Counted from the stretch's first letter, positions 34,166-43,618 are shown. The stretch is DNA of 64,000 bases from an uncultured Pelagimonas sp. (GCA_947497905.1 CANMIH010000009.1:1-64000); one strand, 5' to 3'. Numbers and translations: made by a program. The notes: generated from the letters alone by a model not told the origin.

Positions 34166-36909
34166 TGGCCCAACCTATCAAGCAAAGCAGGCACGTGAAC
34201 CTGATCGGATTTGTAGTTACCTGTCAGCACATGCATCACCAGATTGACGCCAAAGCGATAGGCAATCTCACGTTGCCTTTCACCGGCAAAGCCACGCGCA
34301 AGCGGCACGCTCGGAATGCCCCTGTCATCGACGGCCCAGGCAGAGGCCCAGTCGTTGCCGCCGATTACAATAGGTGTGACGTTGTCATTGAGATTGCGAA
34401 ACGGCATGCCCTCGACCAATTCGGCGTCTGGTGGGGCAGCTTCGACCCAGACCTCGCGACCAGAATAGCGGCCGGGGAAATCCTGAAGAAGATAGAAGGC
34501 GCGGGTCAACACATGGTCCTCGGGCACCGGTTCCAGCGGTGGGATGTCGAGGCCTAAGGCCAATTCCTGCAGTTTACGGCCATTGGCCGTGTTGGCTCCA
34601 AATCCAGCGATATCGGCGTCGCGGGTGTCAAACAAAATGAGCCCGCCAGAGCGCAGGTAGGCGTTCAGCTTGGCATAGGCCTCGGATGAGGGCGTTGGTT
34701 GGTTTGGTGAAATGGGCCAATACAGAAACGGAAAAAAAGCAAGTTCATCCTGTTCCAGATCGACACCCATAGGATCCGCAGGTTCGACGGATGTGCGAAA
34801 AAAGAGCGTCTGCGCTAGCCCTTTGAGACCCGCATATGACAGGTCATCAAGTCGCTGATCGCCGGTAAGCACATGGGCAAAGACGACATCAGAGGTGGCA
34901 CTGATCGCGAGGTCATCTTGCGCCTCTGACATTTGCGGCGACAAGGCGAATGCGAAAAGAACCACCGCCGCACGTGGAGAAACCAGACGTCCAGATAGGG
35001 CCAGCGCCGCCAGAACATCCACCAAGAGCAACGCGATGGCCGAGCCAAGGAGAAATCCGGCCAAAGGCCGCTCTTGTGGGCGAGACAGGCCATCTACAGG
35101 CACGGTGTCGGGCCAAATCATAGGCGTCATTTCACGATCTGCGGAAATGGTGTTGCGCGCAAGCGTCCGATCTTCCCCCTGATACAGTCCGGGGCGTAGA
35201 TCCGGTCCGAGTTCCGTGGTCAACAAATCTGTGCCATCTACCCCGGGCAGTGTATCTCCGTTGGCCAGGGTGCCAAATCCATCCAGCACAGCGATTGGCT
35301 GCCACGTCGTGCCCTCCAAGGTGTCGGCCTCGGGCTGCAACGTCGAAGACACGGCCAGACGCTCAAGCATCTGAACAAACAAACCAGACAAGGGCAGTGT
35401 CGACCATTCCGCATTGGCCGTGACGTGGAACAACACGACCTGCCCCTGTCCGACCGTTTTACGCGTGACCAGAGGCGTGCCGTCAGAAAGCTGGGCCACC
35501 ACGCGGTCTGCCAACGTCGGGTCGGGTTGGGCCACCACCTGACTGTTGACCACAATCTCGTCCGAGAATGTCAGGCCAAAGAAGGGGCTATCTTCTGTGA
35601 AGGGGGCCAGAGTTTTGGGTTCCCCCCAGCTCATTGCACCGCCAACGGATCGGCCTCCGGCGCGCAAACGAACCGGCATCAAGGGGTCTTCATTTGAACG
35701 GCTGACATCACTTGCCGCGAGACGAGGGCCAGCAAATCGCAGCAACAGACCACCTTTGTTGAGCCACTCGGTGATGGCCTCTTCTTCACCAGCGGAAAGG
35801 CGCGCGACATCGGCAAGCACAATCACATCGGGATTGGCAGGCAGCACCGTCTCAAGGGCGCCCTCCAGCAGATCGGCAGTAGGGGCCAAGGCTTTGCGCA
35901 GATAGTGCAGTGGCGAGAGCAGTTCGAGCCCTTCGCGATCTTCCCGACCCGCCATCAAAGCGATTTCGCGACGGCGTAGACTATCATCAGGCAGGGTCAC
36001 AGCACCGGCACTACGTTGTCCGGCCAGTTCAAATCGCGTGATGCGGGCGCGCAGTTCAGCAGGTAGGCTGAGATCGGTTGTTGCAGTTAGCGCACCGCTT
36101 TCGAAGGCAATTGGACTTTGGAACAGTACCGCAGGATTGCCCGCAGGGTCTTTGCCATGTGCCGCGAGCGTGATTTCTCGTGACGGTCCGGGGCGTAGGC
36201 GCGACGCGGTAAATTTGAGAAGATTATTCTCAGCAACGGCAGGCAATAGAACGACCGGGCTGCGCGGGCTTTCAAAAACACGAACGGAGCCATGATTCTG
36301 AAGCGCCTCCAACAGCGGCTTGCGGGTCTCGCGCGCGATTCCATCTGAAAGCCAATAGCTGTCAAAATCACCTTCGGGCAAAACTCCGATGGTGCGGGCA
36401 ATGGTATTGTTAGAAGGTTCCCAGGCTTCTGGGTGCAAGCCGCCCAACCGCGTGCGTAAGACATCGGCCGTGGTGAATGGCATGGGCTGCGGATCGGTCA
36501 ATCGCAGAAGCGCGACGGGGCGTTGCTGACGATCTGCCTTGCTCAGCAGCCGTTCCAATGTGTCTTGTCGAAGTTTCCAATCCGGGGCCGAGGCCCAGCT
36601 GGCATCCATGACAATCAGCAAAGGCGCAGTGCCTTCGCCGGCCTGATCTTGCTCCGGGTTCAGAATGGGCCCAGCGAGGCCCAAGATAACAGCAGCCACC
36701 GCCAGCATGCGCAACAACAACAGCCACCACGGGGTCCGATCGGTGATTTGATCCTCATCTTTGAGGCCAAGCAAAAGAACCACACCGGGAAACATCCGAC
36801 GTACGGGCGACGGAGGGACGGCCCTTAGAATAATCCACAAGATGGGCAAGGCGGCCAGCGCCAGCAACAGCCAGGGGCTGGAAAAGCCCAATACACCAAA
36901 CACTGTCAT
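34162..36909 (-). CDS. DUF4159 domain membrane protein (BatA-like N-terminus)
   Basis: A 915-residue protein: an N-terminal BatA-like two-helix segment (MTVFGVLGFSSPWLLLALAA), a VWA-like region with a degenerate MIDAS (DASWAS), a large periplasmic part, helices near residue 640-680, and a C-terminal DUF4159 domain (DELAFFPFLYWPISPNQ, GGLILFDTRDAD). DUF4159 is thought to be a GATase-like fold. It overlaps the genes on both sides by 4 nt. Confidence 0.85.
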   Translation of the reverse strand: MTVFGVLGFSSPWLLLALAALPILWIILRAVPPSPVRRMFPGVVLLLGLKDEDQITDRTPWWLLLLRMLAVAAVILGLAGPILNPEQDQAGEGTAPLLIVMDASWASAPDWKLRQDTLERLLSKADRQQRPVALLRLTDPQPMPFTTADVLRTRLGGLHPEAWEPSNNTIARTIGVLPEGDFDSYWLSDGIARETRKPLLEALQNHGSVRVFESPRSPVVLLPAVAENNLLKFTASRLRPGPSREITLAAHGKDPAGNPAVLFQSPIAFESGALTATTDLSLPAELRARITRFELAGQRSAGAVTLPDDSLRRREIALMAGREDREGLELLSPLHYLRKALAPTADLLEGALETVLPANPDVIVLADVARLSAGEEEAITEWLNKGGLLLRFAGPRLAASDVSRSNEDPLMPVRLRAGGRSVGGAMSWGEPKTLAPFTEDSPFFGLTFSDEIVVNSQVVAQPDPTLADRVVAQLSDGTPLVTRKTVGQGQVVLFHVTANAEWSTLPLSGLFVQMLERLAVSSTLQPEADTLEGTTWQPIAVLDGFGTLANGDTLPGVDGTDLLTTELGPDLRPGLYQGEDRTLARNTISADREMTPMIWPDTVPVDGLSRPQERPLAGFLLGSAIALLLVDVLAALALSGRLVSPRAAVVLFAFALSPQMSEAQDDLAISATSDVVFAHVLTGDQRLDDLSYAGLKGLAQTLFFRTSVEPADPMGVDLEQDELAFFPFLYWPISPNQPTPSSEAYAKLNAYLRSGGLILFDTRDADIAGFGANTANGRKLQELALGLDIPPLEPVPEDHVLTRAFYLLQDFPGRYSGREVWVEAAPPDAELVEGMPFRNLNDNVTPIVIGGNDWASAWAVDDRGIPSVPLARGFAGERQREIAYRFGVNLVMHVLTGNYKSDQVHVPALLDRLGQ

Positions 36910-37784
36910 CCGTGTTCCCCATCAAGCGCGCGGTACAGCCACAACAGGGCGGATTGCGCGCTTTGGTTTGTGTGGTGGCACTGATATTGCCAGCCGGTCA
37001 GGCGACAGAGGTCTGCCAATCGCGCCTTGCGCTCTGCCAACCGCGTTAAATAGCGGTCACGTAGGTCCGAGGCTTTGAGTGTTTCATGTGTCACGGATTT
37101 ACCGACACTTTCAAAAATGGTGCGTCCGCGGAATGGGAAAGCTTCTTCCGATGATGTCAGGATCTGCAACAGCACCCCGCGCACGCCACGATCTGCCGCT
37201 TTGGTCAAAGCAGCCTCTATCGGGGCGAGATCTCCGAGGAAATCTGAGACGAAAATCGCCTTGGCATGAGGCAACATCCCCCGTGCTTCCGGAGGGGCGT
37301 AATCGCTGTCGCCATCGTGGGACAATGCCTCAGCCAACCGGGCGATTTGCCGCTCGCCGCGTTGTGGTGGCAAAGACCATCCAGTCAACCCAACGCGCTC
37401 ACCACCCCGCAAAAGGAGGATGGCGCAGGCCACGGCCGTCAGGCGGGCGCGGTCGGCTTTGCTAGGGCTGTTTTTGTCATCGGAAAAGCGCATGGATGCG
37501 CCTTGATCCACCCAGATCTGGACGCTTTGCGCAATCTGCCACTCACGCTCGCGGACATATTGATCATCGCCACGGGCGGAACGGCGCCAGTCAATTTGTC
37601 GATAGCTGTCCCCAACCTGCAGCGGGCGATATTGCCAGAAATCGTCGCCCAGCCCGGCACGGCGTCGGCCGTGTTCTCCCAACAGGACGGTGCCTGCGAG
37701 TTGTTCGGCGCGCGCCAAAAGCGCAGGAAGGCGGCTTGCCTCTTCCTGAGCGCGGCGGCGGAGCTGGGTGACTTCTGCATTCAC
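36906..37784 (-). CDS. DUF58 domain protein
   Basis: A 292-residue protein with the DUF58 signature VGDSYRQIDWRRSARGD and a following VREREW motif, plus a VWA-like C-terminal half (IWVDQGASMRF). DUF58 proteins pair with MoxR ATPases in chaperone-like or metal-handling systems. It starts by 4-nt overlap with the moxR stop and ends by 4-nt overlap with the next gene. Confidence 0.9.
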   Translation of the reverse strand: MNAEVTQLRRRAQEEASRLPALLARAEQLAGTVLLGEHGRRRAGLGDDFWQYRPLQVGDSYRQIDWRRSARGDDQYVREREWQIAQSVQIWVDQGASMRFSDDKNSPSKADRARLTAVACAILLLRGGERVGLTGWSLPPQRGERQIARLAEALSHDGDSDYAPPEARGMLPHAKAIFVSDFLGDLAPIEAALTKAADRGVRGVLLQILTSSEEAFPFRGRTIFESVGKSVTHETLKASDLRDRYLTRLAERKARLADLCRLTGWQYQCHHTNQSAQSALLWLYRALDGEHG

Positions 37785-38788
37785 GCGGCGGCCTCACGGT
37801 TGGTCATTTGGCCTGCGACTTCGTCAATAAGGGCGGAAAGATCTTCGCCCCGTGCCCGTGCCGCAAAGGTCAGTGCCATGCGGTGGGTCAAAACAGGTTT
37901 GGCCATATCCAGCACGTCTTCGGGGGCGGGGGCCAGGCGCCCTTGCAAAAGCGCACGGGCGCGCACGGTCATCATCAAGGCCTGAGCCGCGCGGGGGCCG
38001 GGACCCCAGGCGACGAGATCTTTCACGCGGTCAGATGCTGCAGGATCGGCAGGGCGGAAGGCGCGCACCAGATCAAGGATCATTTCGACGACAGCATCCC
38101 CCACTGGCATTCGCCGCAGCAACTGCTGCGCTGCGATCAACTCATCCGGGGTAAAGACCTGATGCGACTCAGCTTCTTCAATGCCGGTAGTGGCCAGCAG
38201 GATATCGCGTTCGGTTTGACGATCAGGATAACCTACGTCGATCTGAACGAGAAAGCGGTCAAGTTGCGCTTCGGGCAGGGGATAGGTGCCCTCTTGTTCA
38301 ATGGGGTTTTGTGTGGCCAAGACATGGAACGGCGCATCAAGGTCGCGGGTTTCCCCGGCAACGGTGACAACTTTTTCCTGCATCGCCTGCAAAAGAGCCG
38401 ATTGAGTCCGTGGAGAGGCGCGGTTGATTTCATCGGCCATCAACAGCTGACAGAAAATGGGGCCTTCGATGAATTTGAATGCGCGGCTGCCATCCGCGCC
38501 GGTTTCCAGAACTTCGGATCCCAAAATATCGGCGGGCATGAGATCCGGGGTGAACTGAACGCGATTGCCATTTAACCCCATCACGGTCGAAAGCGTTTCC
38601 ACGAGGCGTGTTTTGCCAAGGCCCGGCAGGCCAATCAGCAGACCATGACCGCCACACAATAGGGCGGAGAGCACCAGATCCACCACACGCTCTTGTCCAA
38701 TAAACCGCGCGGTGATCGAGCGCTTGGCCTCGGCCAGTTTTTCTTCCAGTGCCTCAATGTCGGCGACCAGATTTTCGGCCTCGGTCAT
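37781..38788 (-). CDS. moxR: MoxR family AAA ATPase
   Basis: A 335-residue AAA+ ATPase with Walker A GLPGLGKTRLVE, Walker B LLMADEINRASPRTQSALLQ and an arginine finger-containing C-terminal half. MoxR proteins act with VWA partners as chaperones for protein complexes. The ATG at 38788 gives MTEAENLVADIEALEEKL; an in-frame start at 38806 lacks a ribosome site. First gene of a four-gene leftward cluster, all with 4-nt overlaps. Confidence 0.93.
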   Translation of the reverse strand: MTEAENLVADIEALEEKLAEAKRSITARFIGQERVVDLVLSALLCGGHGLLIGLPGLGKTRLVETLSTVMGLNGNRVQFTPDLMPADILGSEVLETGADGSRAFKFIEGPIFCQLLMADEINRASPRTQSALLQAMQEKVVTVAGETRDLDAPFHVLATQNPIEQEGTYPLPEAQLDRFLVQIDVGYPDRQTERDILLATTGIEEAESHQVFTPDELIAAQQLLRRMPVGDAVVEMILDLVRAFRPADPAASDRVKDLVAWGPGPRAAQALMMTVRARALLQGRLAPAPEDVLDMAKPVLTHRMALTFAARARGEDLSALIDEVAGQMTNREAAA

Positions 38789-38857
38789 GCGAACTCTCCA
38801 TTGCAATCAAACCATTTGCGTATGAGTGTATCGTGTGGACAGGAAATGGCAAAAGCA

Positions 38858-39427
38858 ATGAGCGCACAAAATCGCGTGACCCCTTCGGCAAAAGGCCTTG
38901 CAGCGGCGGCAAAGGCCGCAAGTGGCAAGAAACTGCCGCCGGTGCAGGAGTGGGATCCCCCGTTTTGCGGGGATTTGGATATTCAGATCAAACGGGATGG
39001 CACGTGGATCCACGAGGGGGGCGTGATTGGCCGCCCCGAAATGGTGCGGTTGTTCGCCTCGATCCTAAAAATCGAGGATGGGCTGTATTATCTTGTCACG
39101 CCAGTAGAAAAAGTCGGCATTCAGGTCGAGGATGTCCCCTTTGTCGCGGTGGATTTTGACGCGGTCGGAGACGGGATTGAGCAGGTTCTAAGCTTCACAA
39201 CCAACGTCGGGGACATCGCAGTTGTTGGGGATGAAACCTCGTTGCGCTGCGAAGTCGACGAAACATCGGGCGAGCCCGCGCCTTATGTCATGGTGCGACA
39301 TGGTCTAGAGGCACGGATCGACCGCAAGAGCTTTTACCGCATGGTTGATCTGGCCGTGGAACACGATGGACAGATCGGAGTTTGGTCGAGTGGGGTGTTT
39401 TTCCCGCTGATGCAAGCCGACGCGTAA
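38858..39427 (+). CDS. DUF1285 domain protein
   Basis: A 189-residue protein of unknown function, divergent from moxR. The DUF1285 region includes DLDIQIKRDGTWIHEGGVIG and RLFASILKIEDGLYYLVTPV. No signal peptide. The ATG at 38858 has AGGAAA about 11 nt upstream; ATG at 38846 is an alternative. DUF1285 genes next to moxR clusters are frequent in Rhodobacterales, so functional linkage is plausible. Confidence 0.85.
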   Translation: MSAQNRVTPSAKGLAAAAKAASGKKLPPVQEWDPPFCGDLDIQIKRDGTWIHEGGVIGRPEMVRLFASILKIEDGLYYLVTPVEKVGIQVEDVPFVAVDFDAVGDGIEQVLSFTTNVGDIAVVGDETSLRCEVDETSGEPAPYVMVRHGLEARIDRKSFYRMVDLAVEHDGQIGVWSSGVFFPLMQADA

Positions 39428-39453
39428 TCCGGCCCACCGTCAGAAGCGGGATC

Positions 39454-40272
39454 TTAGTCACCCAGTTTGGCGTGAACCTCGTCCAGATCAATTTCACCGA
39501 TGGGCATCTTGTTGGACGGGTCCTCGAAATCATATTTGAACAGATCGAAATCACGTTTGTAGATCTCATAGACCAGATGCATCGACATGTCGTCAAAGTA
39601 GTCTTCGACAGGATGCGCGCGTTTGGGACCGTGGCCTTCGGATTCGTTGAAACGGGGAATCGCGGCAAGATCGACGGCGTGAGGCGTCTGGATGTTGTCC
39701 AAAACCTGCTGCATGCCGTCGTTGAACTGTTCGGTCCAGAAGATTTTGTTGTAGCGCCCGCCATTCACGATGAAGGTGCTGACATGACCTGACATGGCGG
39801 ACCAGTGAATGTCTGGTTCCATTGGCCGACGCCACCGAATGGTGTCACGTGCAAACAGGAGAAAACGGCGAAAGCTGCGGATCTGGTCAAACTCTTGCTT
39901 GCCGTCATCTCCACCAACCTCGATGCCGTATTTCTGGATCAGCAGGGGAACAAGATTGCCACGATAGCGGCGACCATTGCGCTGAATGCCACAGATCTTG
40001 TCAAAGAAGGACGACAGAATGCGCGTGTAAGGGTTGCGCACACATGTAAAGGCATAGCTGGTGCGGGTCTTCACATTGGCCTTGATGGCGGGCTGGCTGT
40101 CTTCCAGCGCCCATTTGTGCATTCCCTGTTTGGCATCGTGAATATCGCCGTCAAAGAACTCGCCCTGATCGGAATAATACATGATCTGGCCGATGGTCGA
40201 GCAGGCACACTTAGGTACAACCCGATACACCACACTTTCGCTCTCGGTCATCCAAGTGCCTGGAAACCCCAT
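39454..40272 (-). CDS. Sulfotransfer_2-type carbohydrate sulfotransferase
   Basis: A 272-residue protein that should move sulfate from PAPS to a sugar. The 5'-phosphosulfate motif YRVVPKCACSTIGQIM is near the N-terminus, and the 3'-phosphate motif FTCVRNPYTRILSSFF lies at about residues 83-98. A later RYNKIFWTEQFNDGMQQVL and a charged C-terminus complete the domain. The pattern matches the animal heparan/chondroitin sulfotransferase-related family, not the bacterial NodH type. The ATG at 40272 has GGAGGCAG 7 nt upstream; in-frame starts further upstream lack one. Divergent from the GT14-like gene, with about 145 nt of AT-rich sequence between. Confidence 0.85.
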   Translation of the reverse strand: MGFPGTWMTESESVVYRVVPKCACSTIGQIMYYSDQGEFFDGDIHDAKQGMHKWALEDSQPAIKANVKTRTSYAFTCVRNPYTRILSSFFDKICGIQRNGRRYRGNLVPLLIQKYGIEVGGDDGKQEFDQIRSFRRFLLFARDTIRWRRPMEPDIHWSAMSGHVSTFIVNGGRYNKIFWTEQFNDGMQQVLDNIQTPHAVDLAAIPRFNESEGHGPKRAHPVEDYFDDMSMHLVYEIYKRDFDLFKYDFEDPSNKMPIGEIDLDEVHAKLGD

Positions 40273-40417
40273 GCCCGCTGCCTCCGTCCTGTCCGCCATG
40301 TTGTTGTTACTGGCGCAAACTTTCCCGTAAAAAATCAAAGAAAGCAGGTTTATTCAATGCCTGTTCACCTCTATCAACATAAACAATCAGACAATAATAG
40401 GGCAGATGGTTTCCTGA

Positions 40418-41995
40418 ATGGCAAAAATTGCCTTTATATTGCTGTGCCACAAAGACCCTGACGCGATCATCCGTCAGGCCAACAGTCTTACGGCGGCAGG
40501 CGACTACATCGCGATCCATTTTGACGCCAGCGCGCCGAAAGCGGCGTATCATCAAATCCGGACGGCCCTTGCGGACAATCATCACGTCACCTTTGCTCAG
40601 AAGCGGATCAAATGTGGCTGGGGGGAGTGGAGCCTTGTTCAGGCCACGTTGAACGCGGTGCAATCCGCGATTGATGCTTTCCCACGTGCGACGCATTTTT
40701 ACATGTTGTCCGGCGATTGTATGGCGATCAAATCGGCGGAATATGCGCATGAGTTTCTGGACCGGCGCGACTGCGACTATGTCGAGAGCTTTGACTACTT
40801 CCATTCCGATTGGATCAAGACGGGCTGGAAGGAAGAGCGGCTGATCTATCGCCATTGGTTCAATGAACGCACCCAAAAGCGCCGGTTCTATGCGATGTTC
40901 GAGTTGCAGAAAAAGCTCGGGCTGCGCCGGGCTATCCCGGATGATCTTGAGATCATGATCGGGTCGCAGTGGTGGTGCCTGCGCCGTCGGACTGTTGAGT
41001 GGATTCTGGATTTCACCGACAAAAGACCAGATGTCATGAAGTTTTTCCGGACAACCTGGATTCCGGATGAAACCTTTTTTCAAACGCTGGTGCGCCATCT
41101 GGTCCCGACCCATGAAATCGACAGCCGGACCCTGACGTTTCTGATGTTCTCGGACTATGGCATGCCGATTGTGCTGTATAACGATCACTACGACATGCTG
41201 CTCAGTCAGGATTTCCTGTTTGCACGCAAGGTAAGCCCCGAAGCAACAGAGCTGCGCCGCAGGCTCGGCGTGCTTTATTCTTCTGAAGGACAGAATTTTC
41301 AGATCTCGAACGAGGGGCGATCGCTGTATAAATTCCTGTCTGAAAAGGGCAGGATCGGACGACGGTTTGCTCCACGGTTTTGGGAAACCGAAAGCTCGCT
41401 TGGTCGCGAACGCGAAATGCTGATCATTGTCAGCAAGAAATGGCATGTGGCCAAGCGGTTGCTCGATCGTATTCGCAATATGACCAACATACCCTGCATC
41501 GAATATCTGTTTAACGAAGACAGCTGTGATCTGCCTGATCTCGGCGGGATCCAGTCAACAATGGGCAAACGGCACCGCCACCGCAAAGCCCTGATGCGGA
41601 TGCTGTTTGACTACTATGATACCAACCGACTGATTGTCTGCATGGACCCGGCCAATCTAGATCTGCTGGAAGATTTCGGTCGAGACCGGTCAACCACCCG
41701 CATCCTCGAAATAGAGTGCGAATTTTCAGATGATTATCTGATTGGTCACGCCATGCGCGTTGGTCTGGCGGGTGAGCGTACGCCAGCAGAAACGCTGCAG
41801 CGCCTGTTGCCAACGGTGCGCAACGATCTGGTGCATGAAAGCGACCGAATCCGCGATGCAGGTTTTGCACACCATGATCGAATCCGAGAGATAGATTCCC
41901 ATGAGGTGAATGCGCGTCCACTTGCGGCGTTCCTGACCGTGTCAGAGGAAACCGCACGTGATATCGTGCATCTTGACCACCTTTTCTCAGACTGA
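40418..41995 (+). CDS. GT14-like (core-2/I-branching) glycosyltransferase, two-domain
   Basis: A 525-residue protein. The N-terminal part (about 1-290) resembles the core-2/I-branching beta-1,6-GlcNAc transferase and xylosyltransferase family: IAIHFDASAPK, KCGWGEWSLVQATL, HFYMLSGDCMAIK, GSQWWCLRRRTV and WIPDETFFQTLVRH. The C-terminal 200 residues (from FWETESSLGREREML) form a second domain that I do not recognise, possibly of DUF5928 type. It lacks a signal peptide. The gene at 62146-63846 shares the first domain but a different C-terminal domain. It is followed 8 nt later by a HIT gene. Confidence 0.8.
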   Translation: MAKIAFILLCHKDPDAIIRQANSLTAAGDYIAIHFDASAPKAAYHQIRTALADNHHVTFAQKRIKCGWGEWSLVQATLNAVQSAIDAFPRATHFYMLSGDCMAIKSAEYAHEFLDRRDCDYVESFDYFHSDWIKTGWKEERLIYRHWFNERTQKRRFYAMFELQKKLGLRRAIPDDLEIMIGSQWWCLRRRTVEWILDFTDKRPDVMKFFRTTWIPDETFFQTLVRHLVPTHEIDSRTLTFLMFSDYGMPIVLYNDHYDMLLSQDFLFARKVSPEATELRRRLGVLYSSEGQNFQISNEGRSLYKFLSEKGRIGRRFAPRFWETESSLGREREMLIIVSKKWHVAKRLLDRIRNMTNIPCIEYLFNEDSCDLPDLGGIQSTMGKRHRHRKALMRMLFDYYDTNRLIVCMDPANLDLLEDFGRDRSTTRILEIECEFSDDYLIGHAMRVGLAGERTPAETLQRLLPTVRNDLVHESDRIRDAGFAHHDRIREIDSHEVNARPLAAFLTVSEETARDIVHLDHLFSD

Positions 41996-42003
41996 GGACA
42001 CCT

Positions 42004-42378
42004 ATGGCCTATAGCTACGACGACCAGAATATCTTTGCTAAGATCCTGCGCGGGGAGATCCCGAACAACACGGTGCTTGAGACAGACCACAGTCTAGCCT
42101 TTCGGGATATCCAACCCCAGGCGCCGACCCATGTTCTGGTGATCCCAAAAGGGCCCTACGTGTGTTTTGACCATTTCGCCCAGGAAGCCAGCGAGGCGGA
42201 GATTGTGGATTATGTCCGGGCCGTTGGGGAGGTGTGCAAAATGGAGGGGCTTGAGGCCGACGGCTTCCGAATGATCGCCAATGCAGGTCGAGATGGCGTT
42301 CAGGAAGTGCCTCATCTCCATGTGCATATTCTGGCGGGCCGACCTTTGGGGCGTATGCTGGCCCGCGTTGAGGCGTGA
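42004..42378 (+). CDS. HIT family protein (histidine triad nucleotide hydrolase-like)
   Basis: A 124-residue protein of the HINT branch with the triad HLHVHIL near the C-terminus and FRDIQPQAPTHVLVIPKGPY earlier. HINT proteins hydrolyse AMP-lysine or similar adenylates. The ATG lies 8 nt after the GT14-like gene, so it shares the transcript. Length is normal. Confidence 0.92.
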   Translation: MAYSYDDQNIFAKILRGEIPNNTVLETDHSLAFRDIQPQAPTHVLVIPKGPYVCFDHFAQEASEAEIVDYVRAVGEVCKMEGLEADGFRMIANAGRDGVQEVPHLHVHILAGRPLGRMLARVEA

Positions 42379-42387
42379 ACCAATACT

Positions 42388-42410
42388 GTGAGGGGCGTAA
42401 TGCCCCACAC
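42388..42410. terminator. hairpin between HIT and ABC genes, possible terminator
   Basis: GTG, mismatch A and GGGGC pair with GCCCC, mismatch and CAC around a GTAAT loop. It lies between convergent genes but is not followed by a clear T run, so a bidirectional terminator is possible, not certain. Confidence 0.4.
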
Positions 42411-42439
42411 GACAGCTTGTTCTTCAGATAAACCGGCCT

Positions 42440-43363
42440 CTAAGAGGCGCGCGAACTGGTAAGCGAGAGGAAGACATCCTCTAGATCAGCCTGCTCTGTC
42501 CGCACATCCCGAATGCGAATACCGGCGGCGTGGACGCAGGAAAGTACGTCTTCTGCCGAGGTCTCTGAACTGCGGTAGGTCAGAGCGAGCGCCCCGTCTT
42601 CACGGGTGTCGACTATGATCCCCTCGGCTTGAGGAAGCGCCGCGGGGGGTGTTTCGGGTAAGATGACCATTGTTTTGGCATCTAGCTGGCCGAGCATGCT
42701 TTGCGTGCTTTGCTGAGTGACCTTTTCACCGTGATTGATAATCGCGATCTCATCACACATTTCTTCCGCTTCCTCGAGATAATGCGTGGTGAGAATGATG
42801 GTCATGCCGCGGTCGCGGTTCAATTTGCGGACATTTTCCCACAACATCTGACGCAATTCGATATCAACGCCAGCCGTAGGTTCGTCCAGCACAAGAATCT
42901 GCGGGTGATGAACCAGAGCTTTGGCCAGCAACAGTCGGCGACGCATGCCACCTGAAAGGGTCCGTGCATAGGCCTCGGCTTTGTCGGTGAGGCCGACCAT
43001 CTCGAGGATTTCATCGCTTCGGCGCTGGGCCTTTGGGACGCCATAAAGCCCGGCCTGAACTTCCAACGCGGCCCGCGGCGTGAAAAACGGGTCGAGATTC
43101 AGTTCCTGCGGCATGACGCCGATGGCCGCGCGCGATTGGCGTGGGTTCTTGTCCTGATCCCAGCCCCAGATATCGACCTGGCCCGATGTTTTTGTCACCA
43201 GACCCGCCATGATGTTGATCATTGTCGATTTTCCGGCGCCGTTTGGGCCCAATAGACCAAAAACCGAACCTGCGGGCACGTTCAGATCGACCCCTTTGAG
43301 AGCCTGCTTGCCCCCCGCATAGGTTTTACGAAGGTCTTTGATACGGATTGCGTCCTGTGTCAC
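42440..43363 (-). CDS. ABC transporter ATP-binding protein
   Basis: A 307-residue ATPase of the ABC-2/daunorubicin type. Walker A is GLLGPNGAGKSTMINIMAG, the signature motif TLSGGMRRRLLLAKAL, and Walker B ILVLDEPTAGVD. The C-terminal part has the extra domain of gliding/export-type ATPases. No membrane partner is adjacent: neighbours are HIT (convergent) and the zinc protein (divergent), so the partner is elsewhere. ATG at 43363. Confidence 0.9.
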   Translation of the reverse strand: MTQDAIRIKDLRKTYAGGKQALKGVDLNVPAGSVFGLLGPNGAGKSTMINIMAGLVTKTSGQVDIWGWDQDKNPRQSRAAIGVMPQELNLDPFFTPRAALEVQAGLYGVPKAQRRSDEILEMVGLTDKAEAYARTLSGGMRRRLLLAKALVHHPQILVLDEPTAGVDIELRQMLWENVRKLNRDRGMTIILTTHYLEEAEEMCDEIAIINHGEKVTQQSTQSMLGQLDAKTMVILPETPPAALPQAEGIIVDTREDGALALTYRSSETSAEDVLSCVHAAGIRIRDVRTEQADLEDVFLSLTSSRAS

Positions 43364-43438
43364 GGGGAAGCTTGCTCCTGCCTCTGGGTTGGATCATAAA
43401 GCTGATAGGTCAAAGCCATAGGAAAGGGAACCAACGCC

Positions 43439-43618
43439 ATGACCATCGAGGCGCCTGAGACAAAAATTGTTGATAGCTATCGCGTTGCCTGTGACGGCGG
43501 CGAAGGTGCGCTGGGTCATCCGCGTGTTTGGCTGATGATCCCGCAAGAGGTGGGGTTTGTTGAATGTTCCTATTGTGATGCCAAGTTGGTGCACAAGGAT
43601 TTTGAAGGCAAAGTCTGA
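43439..43618 (+). CDS. zinc-finger protein, NDUFS6 / zf-CHCC type (59 residues)
   Basis: The ATG at 43439 has AGGAAAGGGA upstream. The 59-residue product carries a C-H-C-C zinc site: C18 and H27 ([15 protein letters not shown]) and C43/C46 ([11 protein letters not shown]). This matches the zinc protein equivalent to mitochondrial complex I subunit NDUFS6. It is too short for a 60-codon cutoff. It ends about 90 nt before the pirin gene. Confidence 0.88.
   Translation: MTIEAPETKIVDSYRVACDGGEGALGHPRVWLMIPQEVGFVECSYCDAKLVHKDFEGKV

Noticed and set aside
40307-41446. 379-codon open frame antisense to the GT14-like gene
   Set aside because: It lies opposite a gene with strong family motifs and its translation shows no recognisable pattern; typical shadow of a GC-rich gene.
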